Source: Ichthyophis bannanicus (Eukaryota > Chordata > Amphibia > Gymnophiona > Ichthyophiidae). From it: a stretch of 64,000 nucleotides of DNA. Below are positions 33,750 through 45,151 of the stretch, in pieces. The notes beneath the pieces were generated by a model. It did not search any database. It saw nothing but the letters and a program-made list of their open reading frames with translations, and was not told the origin of the DNA. Where the stretch lies: NCBI GenBank assembly GCA_033557465.1, contig CM066037.1, forward strand, positions 201,747,156 to 201,811,155, read 5' to 3'. Each line of letters begins with the position of its first letter. Position 1 is the first letter of the stretch. Made by a program: the position numbers and the translations under genes.

Positions 33750-36590
33750 CTACAACAGTCCACTTTTTACCTTTAGAGATCCTCTGTGTTGGTCCCATGC
33801 TTTTTTGAATTCAGTTACTGTCCTCAGCTCTACCACCTCCACGGGGAGACTATTCCACGGATCCATTACTCTTTCCGTAAAGAAATATTTCCGCATATCA
33901 CTCCTGAATCTATCTCCCTTCACCCTCATCCCATGTCCCCTCGTAGCAGAACTTGCTTTCAATTGAAAGAGGCTCTCTCCATGAACATTTATGCCATGGA
34001 GGTATTTAAACATCTCAATCATATCTCCTCTATCCCGCCTTTCCTCTAAGGTGTACATATTAAGATCCTGAAGTCTGTCCTCATATGCTTTATAATGAAG
34101 CCCACTAATCATTTTAGTAGCCACCCTCTGCACCGACTCCATCCTGTTCACATCCTTTTGAAGGTGCGGTCTCCAGAATTGCACACTATACTCCAAATGA
34201 GGTCGCACCAAAGACTTATACAGAGGCATTATCACCTCCTTTTTTCTGCTAGCCATTCCTCTCCGTATGCACCCAAGCATCCTTCTAGCTTTTGCCGTCG
34301 CCTTTTCTACCTGTTTAGCTACTTTAAGATCATCAGACACAACCACTTTAGTGGACAAAAGTACTTCACCTCCTATACTGTATTGCTCCCTTGGATTGCT
34401 GCAGCCCAAATGCATGACCTTACATTTTTTAACATTAAATCCCAGCTGCCAAATTCTAGACCATTCTTCAAGCTTAGCTAGATCCCTCCTCATGTTATCT
34501 ACACCTTCCTGGGTGTCTACTCTATTGCAGATTTTGGTATCATCTGCAAAGAGGCAAACCTTACCTGACAGCCCTTCCGCTATATCACTAACAAAGATGT
34601 TAAAAAGAATTGGACCAAGGACAGATCCCTGGGGCACACCACTGGTAACATCCTTCTCCTCAGAGTGAGCTCCATTTACTTGTACTCTTTGTCGCCTCCC
34701 ACCCAACCAATTTCTAACCCAAGCAGTAACTTTAGGGTCCATCCCTAGGGTGCTCAGTTTGTTTATAAGTCACCTGTGAGGAACAGTGTCAAAGGCTTTA
34801 CTGAAATCTAAATACACCACATCTAGAGCTCTCCCTTGGTCCAACTCCCTGGTCACCCAGTCAAAGAAATCAATCAGATTTGTCTGACAAGACCTGCCTC
34901 TGGTGAATCCATGCTGCCTCAGATCCTGTAATCCGCTGGACTCCAGAAACCTCACTATTTTCTCTTTCAGCAGCGTTTCCAATAATTTACTCACCACCGA
35001 AGTTAAACTAACCTGCCTGTAGTTTTCAACCACATCCTTACTTCCGCTTTTGTGTAAAGGCACCACATGAGCCTCTCTCCAATCCTTTGGCACCACTCCC
35101 GACTCCAACGAGGCATTGAAAAGGTCAGTCAGTGGAGTTTCTAGAACGTCCCCAAGTTCCCTCAGTATTCTAGGCTGTATCCCATCCAGTCCCAACGCTT
35201 TGTCTACTTTAAGATGAACTAGTTTCTCACGAACACAGTCTTCTGAAAATTGTTCAAGATGTCCCTCGCTTCTGTTCCTATTTTTGGGTGTTTTCTGAGG
35301 TCCTGCTACTGGTTCTTCATTTGTGAACACAGAACAAAAATATTTGTTAAGCAATTCCGCTTTATCCTTATCAGCTTCTACATATTCCCCCCCTTGCACC
35401 CTTGAGTCTGACAATACCACTTTTGCCCTTCCTCTTCTCACTAATATATCTGAAAAATGTCTTATCCCCCCATTTTATTGCATTGGCTATTTCCTCCTCC
35501 TTTTGAATCTTTGCCTTCTTGACTACTTTGCTAGCTTCTCTAAGTTTTTCCAAATACAGATGCCTGTCTTCCTCTCTCTGTGATCTCTTGTATTTCATGA
35601 AGGCCTCCCTCTTTTTCTTCACTTTTTCAGCTACTTCCTTAGAAAACCATAGCGGTCTCCTTTTCCTTTTGCCTTTATTTACCATTTTAACAAAAAGGTT
35701 GGTTGCCCTTAAAATATCCCCTTTCAGTTTTGCCCACTGTTTTTCTACATCCCCCAGCTGTTCCCATCCCACTAACGACTCCCTGAGGTATTGGCCCATC
35801 TTCGCAAAGTTAGTCTTCCTAAAGTCTAAGATCCTCACCTTGGAATGGATTCTAACAGCCCTAGTCCCAATACTGAGCCACACCATCTGGTGATCACTGG
35901 ATGCAAAATGATCTCCCACTACAACATCAGAAACACTTTCACCATTGGTAAGCACCAAGTCCAGTATGGTCCCTTCATGTGTGGGGTCTGTTACCAATTG
36001 CTGAATACTTCTCCCTGTAGAGAATCCAGGATCTCCTTACTTCTAGATGATACTGCAGCAGGAATGTGCCAATCAACATCTGGCATATTGAAATCTCCTA
36101 TCAGTAGCACTTCCCCTTTCCTAGCAATGCTGTGTATGTCTTCAATTAACTCTCTGTCCACCTCTTCCTCTTGTGAGGGAGGTCTGTATATCACACCAAT
36201 TCAAATAGATTTCTCTTTCCCTCTTTCTAGTTTAACCCACAATGCCTCCTCTCTCCCATTTAAGCTCTGTAATTCCAAAGCTTTAATAGTAGTTTTTACA
36301 TATAGTGCCACTCCTCCTCCCCTTCTTCTTACCCTGTCCTTTCTGAATAAAGTATAGCCAGGTATAGTTACATCCCAGTCATGGTTTTCTGTGAACCATG
36401 TTTCTGTAACTGCCACTAAATCCAAGTCAGCCACTCCCACCAAAGCTTCAACATCAGGGATCTTATTTCCCATGCTACGGGGATTTATACACATTGCTTT
36501 CCATATGTTACCCCTGTTACCCATTTCCATAAAGGTATTTAATGTATCACCTACCTGGGGGCTTTCACTTACCTGGGGGCTTTCTTCACC
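33750..36590 (-). pseudogene. CR1-a ORF2: endonuclease/reverse transcriptase, four or more lesions
   Basis: Endonuclease: 36590-36201 (ETWF, ITIPGY-type segment, GGGVALYVK) and 36194-35997 (GDFNMPDVDW). Linker: 35997-35371. RT: 35441-34770 (GLDGIQPRIL, SLTSVVSKLLETLL, HGFTRGRSCQTNL, DFSKAFDTVPHR) and 34742-33750 ([23 protein letters not shown], thumb, C-terminus). Compared with CR1-c I see a nonsense change near 36200 (TGC to TGA), a 1-base deletion near 36000, a G-run indel near 35389, a CGA-to-TGA stop near 34770, and an 18-bp deletion after LLSTK (near 34350). It is recently dead. Confidence 0.88.
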
Positions 36591-36604
36591 TATCCCCAAC
36601 TAAT

Positions 36605-37549
36605 CTAGTTTAAAGCCCTCTTCAGTAGATTAGCCAGTCTACTACTGAAGATGCGTTGACCTTTCTTGGACAGATGGATGCCATCTCTGCTCTGCAACCC
36701 TTGGAACAGCATCCCATGGTCTAGGAAACCAAAACGCTCTCGATGACACCATCCATGCAGCCATGCATTCATCTCCAGGATGCGAGCCTCTCTGCCTTGG
36801 CCTTTACCCTCAACAGGGAGGATTGAAGAGAACACCACCTGTGCACCTAACTGCTTCACCCTCTGTCCCAGAGCCATGAAGTCACTTTTGATACGTTCCG
36901 AGGTATACCTGGCAGTATCATTTGTTCCAACATGGATTAGCAACATTGGGTAATAGTCAATGGGCTTGATGAGTCTCGGCAAACTCTCCGTAACATCTTG
37001 GATTTTGGCACCAGGCAGACAGCATACCTCTCTGGACATCAAGTCTGGTCGGCAGATGGATGTCTCAGTACCCCTCAGAAGAGAGTCTCCAACCACCACT
37101 ACCCTTCGTTTCCTTCTGGTCACTGATTCTGCAACTTTGGGGTACTTGAACTCTGGTTCTTCCCTTTCCAGGGATGCTTTCACCTCCTCCACTTCCAGGG
37201 CTGCATAATGGTTCTTCAATTCAAGGGCTGGAGAAGTTGGATTGGTGATTTTGCAGGCCCTGGTGACTTGTGTCCAACCATCGACATTCTGTTGGCACCC
37301 ATCTTCTCCTGTGCTGGAGAACTTGGTTGCTGCAAGAAGCATCTCATCAATGTACTTCTCACTGTCTTGAATGCTCCTCAGCCTCGCCACCTCCTCTCTG
37401 AGTTCCTCCACTTGTTTCCTCAGAGCTTCAGCATGCAGGCACCCTGCACATGGAACTGGTCCTTCAACTGGCATTAGGACTTCTGTCTGGACCGAGGCAG
37501 AAGCTGTAACGGGGGCAACAGCTTTAGCAATATGATTTTTCCCAGCCAT
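36605..37549 (-). CDS. CR1-a ORF1: SGNH-esterase protein, intact 314 aa
   Basis: The frame is open from ATG 37549 to 36605, the same 314 residues as the CR1-c copy. It has a CAGC cysteine pair near residue 34, a coiled coil (LRKQVEELREEVARLRS, about 43-60), and a C-terminal SGNH hydrolase domain: VVVGDSLLRG (serine 156), the CLPG block (Gly180), HVGTND (Asn210) and DGIHLSKKG (Asp289, His292). All catalytic positions are present. CR1 ORF1 esterases are established, but their substrate is not. It is nested inside a dead L1, so expression would need the CR1 5' UTR. Confidence 0.88.
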   Translation of the reverse strand: MAGKNHIAKAVAPVTASASVQTEVLMPVEGPVPCAGCLHAEALRKQVEELREEVARLRSIQDSEKYIDEMLLAATKFSSTGEDGCQQNVDGWTQVTRACKITNPTSPALELKNHYAALEVEEVKASLEREEPEFKYPKVAESVTRRKRRVVVVGDSLLRGTETSICRPDLMSREVCCLPGAKIQDVTESLPRLIKPIDYYPMLLIHVGTNDTARYTSERIKSDFMALGQRVKQLGAQVVFSSILPVEGKGQGREARILEMNAWLHGWCHRERFGFLDHGMLFQGLQSRDGIHLSKKGQRIFSSRLANLLKRALN

Positions 37550-37769
37550 TGTTCTGTTCGTGGAGCTTAGATATCTGTTAAAGCAAAAGAGAGAGATCTA
37601 CCAAGTACCAGCCGGTTTCGCAGCTGTCCTTTCAGAGAAAAAGCAGTTAAATCTCTTTAATTATATTCAAAATGTGCTGGTCCAATTCTCTGTGATTTGT
37701 TAAAGGGGGAGGTGCCCTATAAAGCAAAACTGCTCACTAGGGGTGGGTGGGAGTCGGGGTGGGTAGGGA

Positions 37770-38429
37770 GGGAACTAACACCTGATTAGGTGTTAGCAGT
37801 TTCTAAACCTGAGGAGGTTACTAGAGTTCAGCAAAAGGTCCCCTAAAGCACCAAAAAGAAAATAACCTTGCTTTAAAAAATATACAAAAAACCATTTAAG
37901 AGCTCCCAGTCAGAGAGCTAGCAATGTAATATAATAAAAACAAACAAACAAACCCTCAAATCCTTACTGTTTGTTGATCTGTAGAGCCCTGGTTAGGAAA
38001 GCCTCAACAGGGCAAGGCACTGGAGCCTTTTATGCAGGCCTCAGCTGCACTCAGGAAATCAAGCCCACTAACTCCTGATTAGGTGTTAACAGTTTCTAAA
38101 CCTGAGGAGGTTACTAGAGTTCAGCAAAAGGTCCCCTAAAGCACCAAAAAGAAAGTAACCTTTCTTTAAAAAATATACAAAAAAAACCTTTTAAGAGCTC
38201 CCAGTCAGAGAGCTAGCAATGTAATATAATAAAAACAAACAAACAAACCCTCAAATCCTTACTGTTTGATCTGTAGAGCCCTGGTTAGGAAAGCCTCAAC
38301 AGGGCAAGGCACTGGAGCCTTTTATGCAGGCCTCAGCTGCACTCAGGAAATCAAGCCGACTAACTCCTGATTAGGTGTTAGCAGTTTCTAAACCTGAGGA
38401 GGTTACTAGAGTTCAGCAAAAGGTCCCCT
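37770..38429 (-). promoter_or_regulatory. CR1-a 5' UTR: tandem 293-bp monomers
   Basis: The landmark CTGATTAGGTGTTA recurs at 37782, 38075 and 38367, a period of 292-293 bp, giving two full units and a partial. On the minus (sense) strand each full unit contains GCATAAAAGGCTCC, a TATA-like box also present in each CR1-c monomer. A G-rich run lies at 37740-37772. Multiplying promoter units resembles mouse L1 monomers; promoter activity is inference. Confidence 0.8.
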
Positions 38430-41400
38430 TGGGGGTGATTGAAAAGGAGTCTTGGACCTTGGTATGGATGTATCCGGGGTACCTAGTGGGGCTAGACAAT
38501 ATGTCTCATGGCATCTAGGCCAATTTATGAGACAATTGCACTTACTAGATGCTTGGAGGGCTCTTCATCCTCAAGAGCGTGATTATACTCACTTCTCTCG
38601 AGCCCACAATACTAGTGCCCGGATAGACGCGATTTATGTGTCCAATCGTCTTTTCCAACAGGTCGATACAGCATGGATAGGGCCTCTGGAAAATTCGGAT
38701 CATGCTTTGGTGTGGGTGGATTGCTCCTGGGGGAACATACAGGAGGGGCGCGCCCCATGGTGCTTCCCAATTGATTTCTTTGAGAGCGTTGGCAGGACTA
38801 TTGTTTGTTTAATGCGGCGCAGACCACAACCCCAGAGCTTTATTGGGTAACATCCAAGGCAGTTATAAGGGGAGAGATTATATCCTATGTTGCCAAGCGT
38901 CAAAGGGACATAGCAGCATGAATTCTTCATTTAGAAAAAAAAGTATGTAGGGATCGCGATGCATTTAATAGGAACCCAACAGATGGAAACAGGGCCTGCC
39001 TTTTGGCTACTCAGGCTACTTTGAATACTGTACTACATCAAAGGGCTAAGAAGTCTCTGATCTATTACAAATATCGCCTCTATCAATATGGGGATAAACC
39101 AGGTAGATTGTTAGGGCATTGTTTAAAGAAAAGCCAGAGCCATAGGTACATCTTGGCCCTACAAGATAGGACTGGGAAAATAAGGATATTAGAGATATTT
39201 TTACCCAGTTTTATAGAACCTCTATAGTAGGGATGAGACCTCACTGACACGTATACAGACCTTTCTGAGGCGAGTGATGCTGCCAAGGATCGCGTCCAGT
39301 CACCGTGAGCGATTGGAGGCGCCAATATCGTCTGAGGAGATGTAGCTTGTCATAGCGAGGGCTGCTCTCTATAGGGCCCCAGGACCGGATGAATTTGGAG
39401 CAGAATACTATAAAATTATGGCACCAGACATTCTGGCCTCACTGACAGATGTTTTTAACTGTTGGTGACCCGGGGGGAACTGAGGTATGATGTTAATTCG
39501 GCCCATATTATACTGTTACCCAAATTGGGTAAGGATGAAAAAATGGCAGAATCATATCGTCCGATATCCCTTCTGAATCAAGATTTAAAATTATATGCCA
39601 AGATACTGGCGGAACGCCTGGCTGTGTCTGCCAGACTTACTGCATTTAAGCCAAACGGAGTTTGTTAAGGGGAGATACCTGTCAGTAATCTGCGGCGAAT
39701 AATTGCCGCTCTAGAAAAGATCCATCAGACACGTACTTCAGCCCTCTTGGTCAGCTTTGATGCAGAAAAAGCATTTGATAGGGTCAATTGCTCCTATCTG
39801 TTTCAGCTCCTGGGGGCCTATGGATTTGGAGAGGGGTTTATAGGAGGGGTGTGTGCCTTTTATCATCATCCTACTGCACGAATAGATGTAAATGGTGGAT
39901 TAACACCTAGTATAAACTTGGAGAGGGGAACGAGACAGGGGTGCCACTTATCGCCATTGTTATTTGTCTTCTCACTGGATCCATTACTGAGGATGGTTAA
40001 TGCTAATGTGAAGGTTTCTGGGGTTACTATCGGTAAGGAATCTTTCAAAATTTCTGCCTTTGCGGATGATTTATTGGTGTTACTAACAAACCCACAGGAG
40101 TCCCTGCCCAACTTGTTATGGGAGATGGAGGAATTTGGGGCTGTTGCAGGTTTCCGTTTAAATAAAACTAAATCCGAGGCCCTAGATGTATTGGGAACCC
40201 TTTGGGATGACTGACCAGGGCAGTTCCCCCTGAAATGGACGGGAGATAAATTTAAATATTTAGGCATTTGGTTACCGGCTGACCCACAGCGTCTTTATGG
40301 TGCAAATGTCCCCCTCATGATTGGTTGGATGAGAGATAAGCTGAGGGACTGGAATCCCCTGCCATTGTCGGTTGCAGGGCGGATTGCTGCATATAAAATG
40401 GTAGTTGTCCCCCGGCTTCTCTATACACTGCAGTTAATACCTCTCAAATTGAGACGTCGGGATCTAAAAGAGATAGAGAAACATGTACAGAATTTTCTTT
40501 GGAAGGGGAAGAAGCCTAGATTAGCCATCGCTAGACTCCGGAGACCTTGGAGTGCAGGGGGCATGGGTCTCCCAGACTTCTCACAGTATAATTTGGCTTG
40601 TGTTCTAAGGCACATTAGAGATTGGATAGGGGGAAGCTCAGTCTATACACCCTGGGAGATGGAGGCCTCAGTGGTGGCTCCTTTGACACTAGTGGCAGCC
40701 CTGCATACCCGCAGATCCCAACTCCCGTCGCTGGCTCGAGAGAGTTTATTAATAACAGGGGTTTGTGATGGGTGGAAAACCTTTGTAAGTTGTTGGGGTT
40801 ACCTGTGGATGTTTCAGGGTATCTGCCAATACAGGATAACGGGGTCTTTCCCCCAGGAACTGACTCAAGGGCCTTTTGGGAGTGGGCTTTACTTGATATC
40901 ATGCAGTTGAGGCATGTGGTTGATGAACAGTGAAGTATTTTACCGCTAGGAGAGCTCCGGAGCCCTTTCATCTATTGGGGAACCCATGCTTCCCGTATGC
41001 TCAACTCCAACACTATATACCCTCTCTAAACGGGCAGGGGTTGGAGAAAGCATCCATGGATAAGCTAGAGGCATGGTTTGAATTTGAGGATCATGCAAGT
41101 ATCTCTGTGACTCAATATTGTAAAACGTTACGGGAATGTCCGCAAACAAGTACGGGGGAGCGTGCAGTGTACAGATGGGCGGAGGAACTTGCTTGTACGT
41201 TGGAGGGATTTGCTTGGATGCCAGCGGTAACACGTATACCTAGGCTTGTTCAGGGATCAAGGCTAAGAGAGATGCAATTTAAAATTTTGACAAGGGCATA
41301 TATCTCTCCATAACGTGCATGGAGGGCGGGCATTGCGGAAACCACAAAATGCCCCTGGTGTAATCAGGAATCGGCGGGGCTGGGACACATGTTTTGGAAA

Positions 41401-41507
41401 TGCGCGCATATACAGACATTTTGGGGGGAAATCCAGACCTACTTGGGTCAGATATTGGGGCAGCAGATAAACATCACCCCTGGCTTGGCAATCTTGGATG
41501 CACTTGG

Positions 41508-42391
41508 CAGATGAAATTTAATGTGGACAAGGGCAAAGTTATGCACTTAGGGAAGAACAACCCAAACTATGGTTACACGATTCAAGGTTCCACATTAGGA
41601 ACCACCAACCAGGAAAAAGATTTAGGCGTCATTGTGGATAACATGTTAAAACTCTCGGCACAGTGTGCAGCGGCAGCCAACAGAGCAAATAGAATGCTAG
41701 ATATCATAAGGAAAGGAATGGAAAATAAAACAAAAGATATTATAATGCCTCTATATCGTTCCATGGTGAGACCGCACCTTGAATATTGCGTGCAATTCTG
41801 GTCGCCGTATCTTAAAAAGGATATAGCGTTATTAGAAAAGGTTCAGAGAAGAGCCACCAAAATGGTAAAGGGGAAGGAAGGATACTCCTATGAAGAAAGG
41901 CTAAAAAGGTTAGGGCTCTTTAACCTGGAAAAGAGACGGCTGAGGGGAGATATGATAGAAGTCTACAAATTAATGAACGGAGTGGAACGTGTAAACGTAG
42001 ATCGATTGTTTACGTTATCAGAATATAGAAAGACTAGGGGACATGCAATGAAGCTACAAGGTAAACTATTTAAGACTAATAAAAGAAAATATTTTTTCAC
42101 TCAACGTGTAATCAAACTCTGGAATTTGTTACCGGAGGATGTAGTAAAGGCTGTTAGTGTAGCTGGGTTTAAAAAAGGTTTGGACAAGTTTCTGGAGGAA
42201 AGGTCCATAAACCATTATTAAGAAGGGACCCAGGATATCAATGCTTGACCCAGTACAAGCATTGCGGAACCTGTGTCTTTTGGGGAAACTGCTAGGTACG
42301 TATGACCTAGATTGGCCACTGTTGGAAACAGGATACTGGGCTTGATGGACCTTGGTCTGACCCAATATGGCATGTCTTATGTTCTTATGTT
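41508..42391 (+). mobile_element. CR1-b: 5'-truncated CR1 of another subfamily
   Basis: It starts within RT at [16 protein letters not shown] and stays open to the stop at 42221 through thumb and C-terminus ([48 protein letters not shown]). The 3' UTR ends with two ATGTTCTT octamers at 42376-42391. Its reading frame is open for all of the retained part, so it is fairly young. It interrupts L1-3 ORF2 after an [11 protein letters not shown] segment. Confidence 0.88.
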
Positions 42392-42739
42392 AACCATTAG
42401 GGTTGAGAAACAAAGGGGGTTGCTTATTATTTCGGAAGGCATGCCTATTGGATAAACTCTGTATATTAAAACACTGGAGGAATCGTGAAGAACCAGGGTA
42501 CTGGGAATGGCGGAATGTGCTTCACCAATTTGTAGTATGGGAAGGGCTAACCTCTAAGAAAGGGGGGAAGAAACGGAATAGCTTTTTAGTTACTTGGGAA
42601 TCCTATTTGCAAACACTCTTCTCAAGGGCCCAGAATGATACTCTTACTCTTTGAAAGATACTCAGGTACTGTCGATGGAGGCACAGCTATATACACCAGC
42701 TATGGGCACTAAAGATGGATGGGAAGACAGAGGGAAGCT

Positions 42740-42975
42740 GATGGCAGACAAGTTGGGGGGAAGGGGGAGGGAAAGGGGGTGGGTGATTACGGGCCACATT
42801 ACAATATTTGGCTATACCCATTTGTGTTCTTCAATAAGGAATAGGGGGCTGTTAAGTTGATACTGGTGTTTTGGTTTGCTATAAAAGAGTCATAACCGCA
42901 CCCCAAGAATCACGGATGTGAAGGAGCGGGGGGGGAGGTAAAGGGAAGGGGGGGTTGGAGGGTGTGGGGAAAAAC
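42740..42975 (+). other. L1-3 3' UTR G-rich tract
   Basis: Multiple runs of four or more G (for example 42756-42783 and 42927-42970) lie on the L1 sense strand after ORF2. L1-1 (13340-13390, minus) and L1-2 (24001-24030, minus) carry equivalent sense-strand G runs in their 3' UTRs. Confidence 0.75.
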
Positions 42976-43006
42976 TGAAAATATTTTGTTGAATGCTGTA
43001 TAATTT

Positions 43007-44030
43007 ATTATTATTACTATTATTATTAAAGACTTGTAAAGCACTGCAACATACGAAGCGCTGTACAAACATAGAAGAGAGACAGTCCCTGCTCATCAGA
43101 GCTCACAATCTAATAAGAAAGAAAACAAAATAAATTACATGATACAAATAACAAAAATTTACAGGACAAAGTAAGCAAATGTTCTCCAAGTTCCTTTATA
43201 TAGTTGATACTTGTTCTCCAAATCCCACTCCCTGTTCAATGTAATGACCAGACATATGCATTTTGTCGGATGTTTTTTGTTACATGTAAACCGCGCTGAT
43301 TGCAAATAGTGCGGTATATAAGAATTGTAAAATAAATAAATAAATAAATAAATAAATAAGATAGGGTAAGACAGGAATGGAAAGCAATAGTGAAGAGGTG
43401 GGATTTTAGTCTGGACTTGAAAATGGCCAGGGAGGACGCCTGGCGCACAGAGATAGGAAGACTATTTCAAGCAAAGGGTGCTGCCAGTTGGAAGGAGCGA
43501 AGTCTGGAATTGGCAGTACGAGTAAAGGGCACAGATAAACGAAGACTGTTAGAAGAGCGAAGCATCCGAGAGGGGGTGTAAGGAGAGATGAGAGTTGAAA
43601 GGTACTGGGGGGCAGAAGAGTGAATACATTTATAGGTCAGGAGGAGAAGTTTAAATTGGATACGGAGATGGATGGGAAGCCAATGAAGCGACATGAGGAG
43701 AGGAGTAATGTGGGAAAAACGAGACTGGCGGAAAATGAGTCGAGCAGCGGAGTGTTGAATTGACTGAAGAGGAAAGAGGTGGCTTGCAGGGAGGCCGGCA
43801 AGGAGAACGTTACAATAATCAAGAAGGGAGGTGATTAAGGAGTGGACAATCAATTTAGTGGTGTCAACAGAGAGGAAGGGGCGAATTTTGGAAATATTGT
43901 ATAGAAAGAAACGGCAAGTTTTAGCAATGAGCTGGATATGTGAAGAGAAAGAGAGAGAGGAATCGAAGATAACACCAAGGTTACGTGCTGAAGAAACAGG
44001 GAGGAGTACAGAGTTAATTTGATATTGTTT
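43007..44030 (-). mobile_element. LINE-D: 5'-truncated L2 LINE (minus) in the L1-3 3' UTR
   Basis: The coding remnant reads on the minus strand from about 44030 to 43360 and matches LINE-C closely: [20 protein letters not shown], then ITSLLDYCNVLLAGLP, SLHWLPIHLRIQFK and an FQLAAPFAWNKLP-type end. The 3' end, on the plus strand at 43007-43140, has ATT-type microsatellite, then AAAGCACTGCAACATACGAA and CTCACAATCTAATAAG, the reversed L2 tail. The C-terminal part is interrupted at about 43165-43360 by another LINE tail. L1-3 resumes at 44031. Confidence 0.8.
43165..43360 (+). repeat. L2-like LINE/SINE 3' tail inserted in LINE-D
   Basis: It reads plus: a short 3' UTR, the stem ACCGCGCT...AGTGCGGT (43289-43316), then a long AAATAAATAAAT tail ending near 43358. 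It is the same tail type as LINE-B and is a severely truncated copy. Confidence 0.7.
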
Positions 44031-44229
44031 GTGATTGTTCTGTTGTATGAGGCAAAATGTAAAGCAGTATTTTATTTTTGTATTTGTAAGTTTCAATAAA
44101 CAGTTAAGTCATAAAAATATTATTTCAGTTCAGATTCTCTGACTGGGAGCTCTCTGACTGGGAGCTCTTAAAAGGGTTTTGTGTATATTTTTTAAAGCAA
44201 GGTTACTTTCATTTTTGCTGTTTTAGGGG

Positions 44230-45127
44230 AACTTTACTTGAGCACAGAAGGTTGCTGAACTCTGTAACCTCCTCAGGTTCAGAAACTGCTAACACCTAAT
44301 CAGGAGTTAGTGGGCCTGTTTCCTGAGTGCAGTTGAAGCCTGCATAAAAGGCTCCTGAGCCCTGCCCTTTTGAGGCTTTCCTAACCAGGGCTCCACACAT
44401 CAAACAGGGAACTTTACTTGAGCACAGAAGGTTGCTGAACTCTGTAACCTCCTCAGGTTCAGAAACTGCTAACACCTAATCAGAAGTTAGTGGGCCTGTT
44501 TCCTGAGTGCAGTTGAAGCCTGCATAAAAGGCTCCTGAGCCCTGCCCTTTTGAGGCTTTCATAACCAGGACTCCACACATCAAACAGGGAACTTTACTTG
44601 AGCACAGAAGGTTGCTGAACTCTGTAACCTCCTCAGGTTCAGAAACTGCTAACACCTAATCAGGAGTTAGTGGGCCTGTTTCCTGAGTGCAGTTGAAGCC
44701 TGCATAAAAGGCTCCTGAGCCCTGCCCTTTTGAGGCTTTCCTAACCAGGGCTCCACACATCAAACAGGGAACCTTACTTGAGCACAGAAGGTTGCTGAAC
44801 TCTGTAACCTCCTCAGGTTCAGAAACTGCTAACACCTAATCAGGAGTTAGTGGGCCTGTTTCCTGAGTGCAGTTGAAGCCTGCATAAAAGGCTCCTGAGC
44901 CCTGCCCTTTTGAGGCTTTCCTAACCAAGGCTCCACACATCAAACAGGGAACTTTACTTGAGCACAGAAGGTTGCTGAACTCTGTAACCTCCTCAGGTTC
45001 AGAAACTGATAACACCTAATCAGGAGTTAGTGGGCCTGTTTCCTGAGTGCAGTTGCAGCCTGCATAAAAGGCTCCTGAGCCCTGCCCTTCTGAGGCTTTC
45101 CTTACCAGGGCTCCACACATCAAACAA
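44230..45127 (+). promoter_or_regulatory. CR1-c 5' UTR: five 180-bp monomers
   Basis: AACTTTACTTGAGCACAGAA recurs at 44230, 44410, 44590, 44770 (as AACCTTACTTG) and 44950, exactly 180 bp apart, with only scattered substitutions between units. Each unit carries GCATAAAAGGCTCCTGAGCC (44342, 44522, 44702, 44882, 45062), a TATA-like candidate. The last unit ends 24 bp before the ORF1 ATG. Relative to the 293-bp CR1-a monomer, the 180-bp unit lacks a ~113-bp block that survives once, in part, upstream at 44137-44229. Confidence 0.88.
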
Positions 45128-45151
45128 TACCTAAGCTCCACAAACAGAACA

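Larger units (their letters stand above)
33679..38429 (-). mobile_element. CR1-a: full-length young CR1 (minus)
   Basis: The 3' end at 33679 shows AGAAACAT octamers on the plus strand. It contains ORF2 (36590-33750), ORF1 (37549-36605) and a 5' UTR of tandem 293-bp monomers to about 38429. It is inserted in L1-3 ORF2 between endonuclease blocks. It is the same subfamily as CR1-c and CR1-d: I count about 15 residue differences from CR1-c over the 314-residue ORF1. No clean TSD; a few L1 bases appear lost at the right junction. Confidence 0.9.
33274..42656 (+). pseudogene. L1-3 ORF2, in pieces between nested elements
   Basis: The endonuclease N-terminus is at 33274-33546 (ISWNVCGLASP, MLQETHQS, KGGVVVIITKG), reaching 33678 before CR1-a. 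It resumes at 38430 with the rest of the endonuclease (ARIDAIYVSN, NSDHALVWVD near 38696). RT blocks: KMAESYRPISLLNQDLKLYAK-type segment (near 39540), FDAEKAFDRVN (39751), GTRQGCHLSPLLF (39925), FADD (40059-40070). The thumb runs 40317-40910 and C-terminal pieces 40930-41507, then 42403-42656 after CR1-b. Stops occur for example near 39666 and 40212. The catalytic aspartates are intact, but the frame is not. Confidence 0.85.
31891..44113 (+). mobile_element. L1-3: full-length L1-type LINE with three nested insertions
   Basis: A 15-bp duplication AAAATATTATTTCAG (31876-31890 and 44114-44128) brackets 12.2 kb. The L1 itself has a 5' UTR starting TGAGGTCACGTAATGTGC, ORF1 at 32058-32884, ORF2 from 33274, a G-rich 3' UTR (42740-42975), and an AATAAA near 44094 just before the end. 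CR1-a (33679-38429, minus), CR1-b (41508-42391) and an L2 piece (43007-44030) interrupt it; L1 sequence picks up correctly after each. It differs in subfamily from L1-1 and L1-2. Confidence 0.87.
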
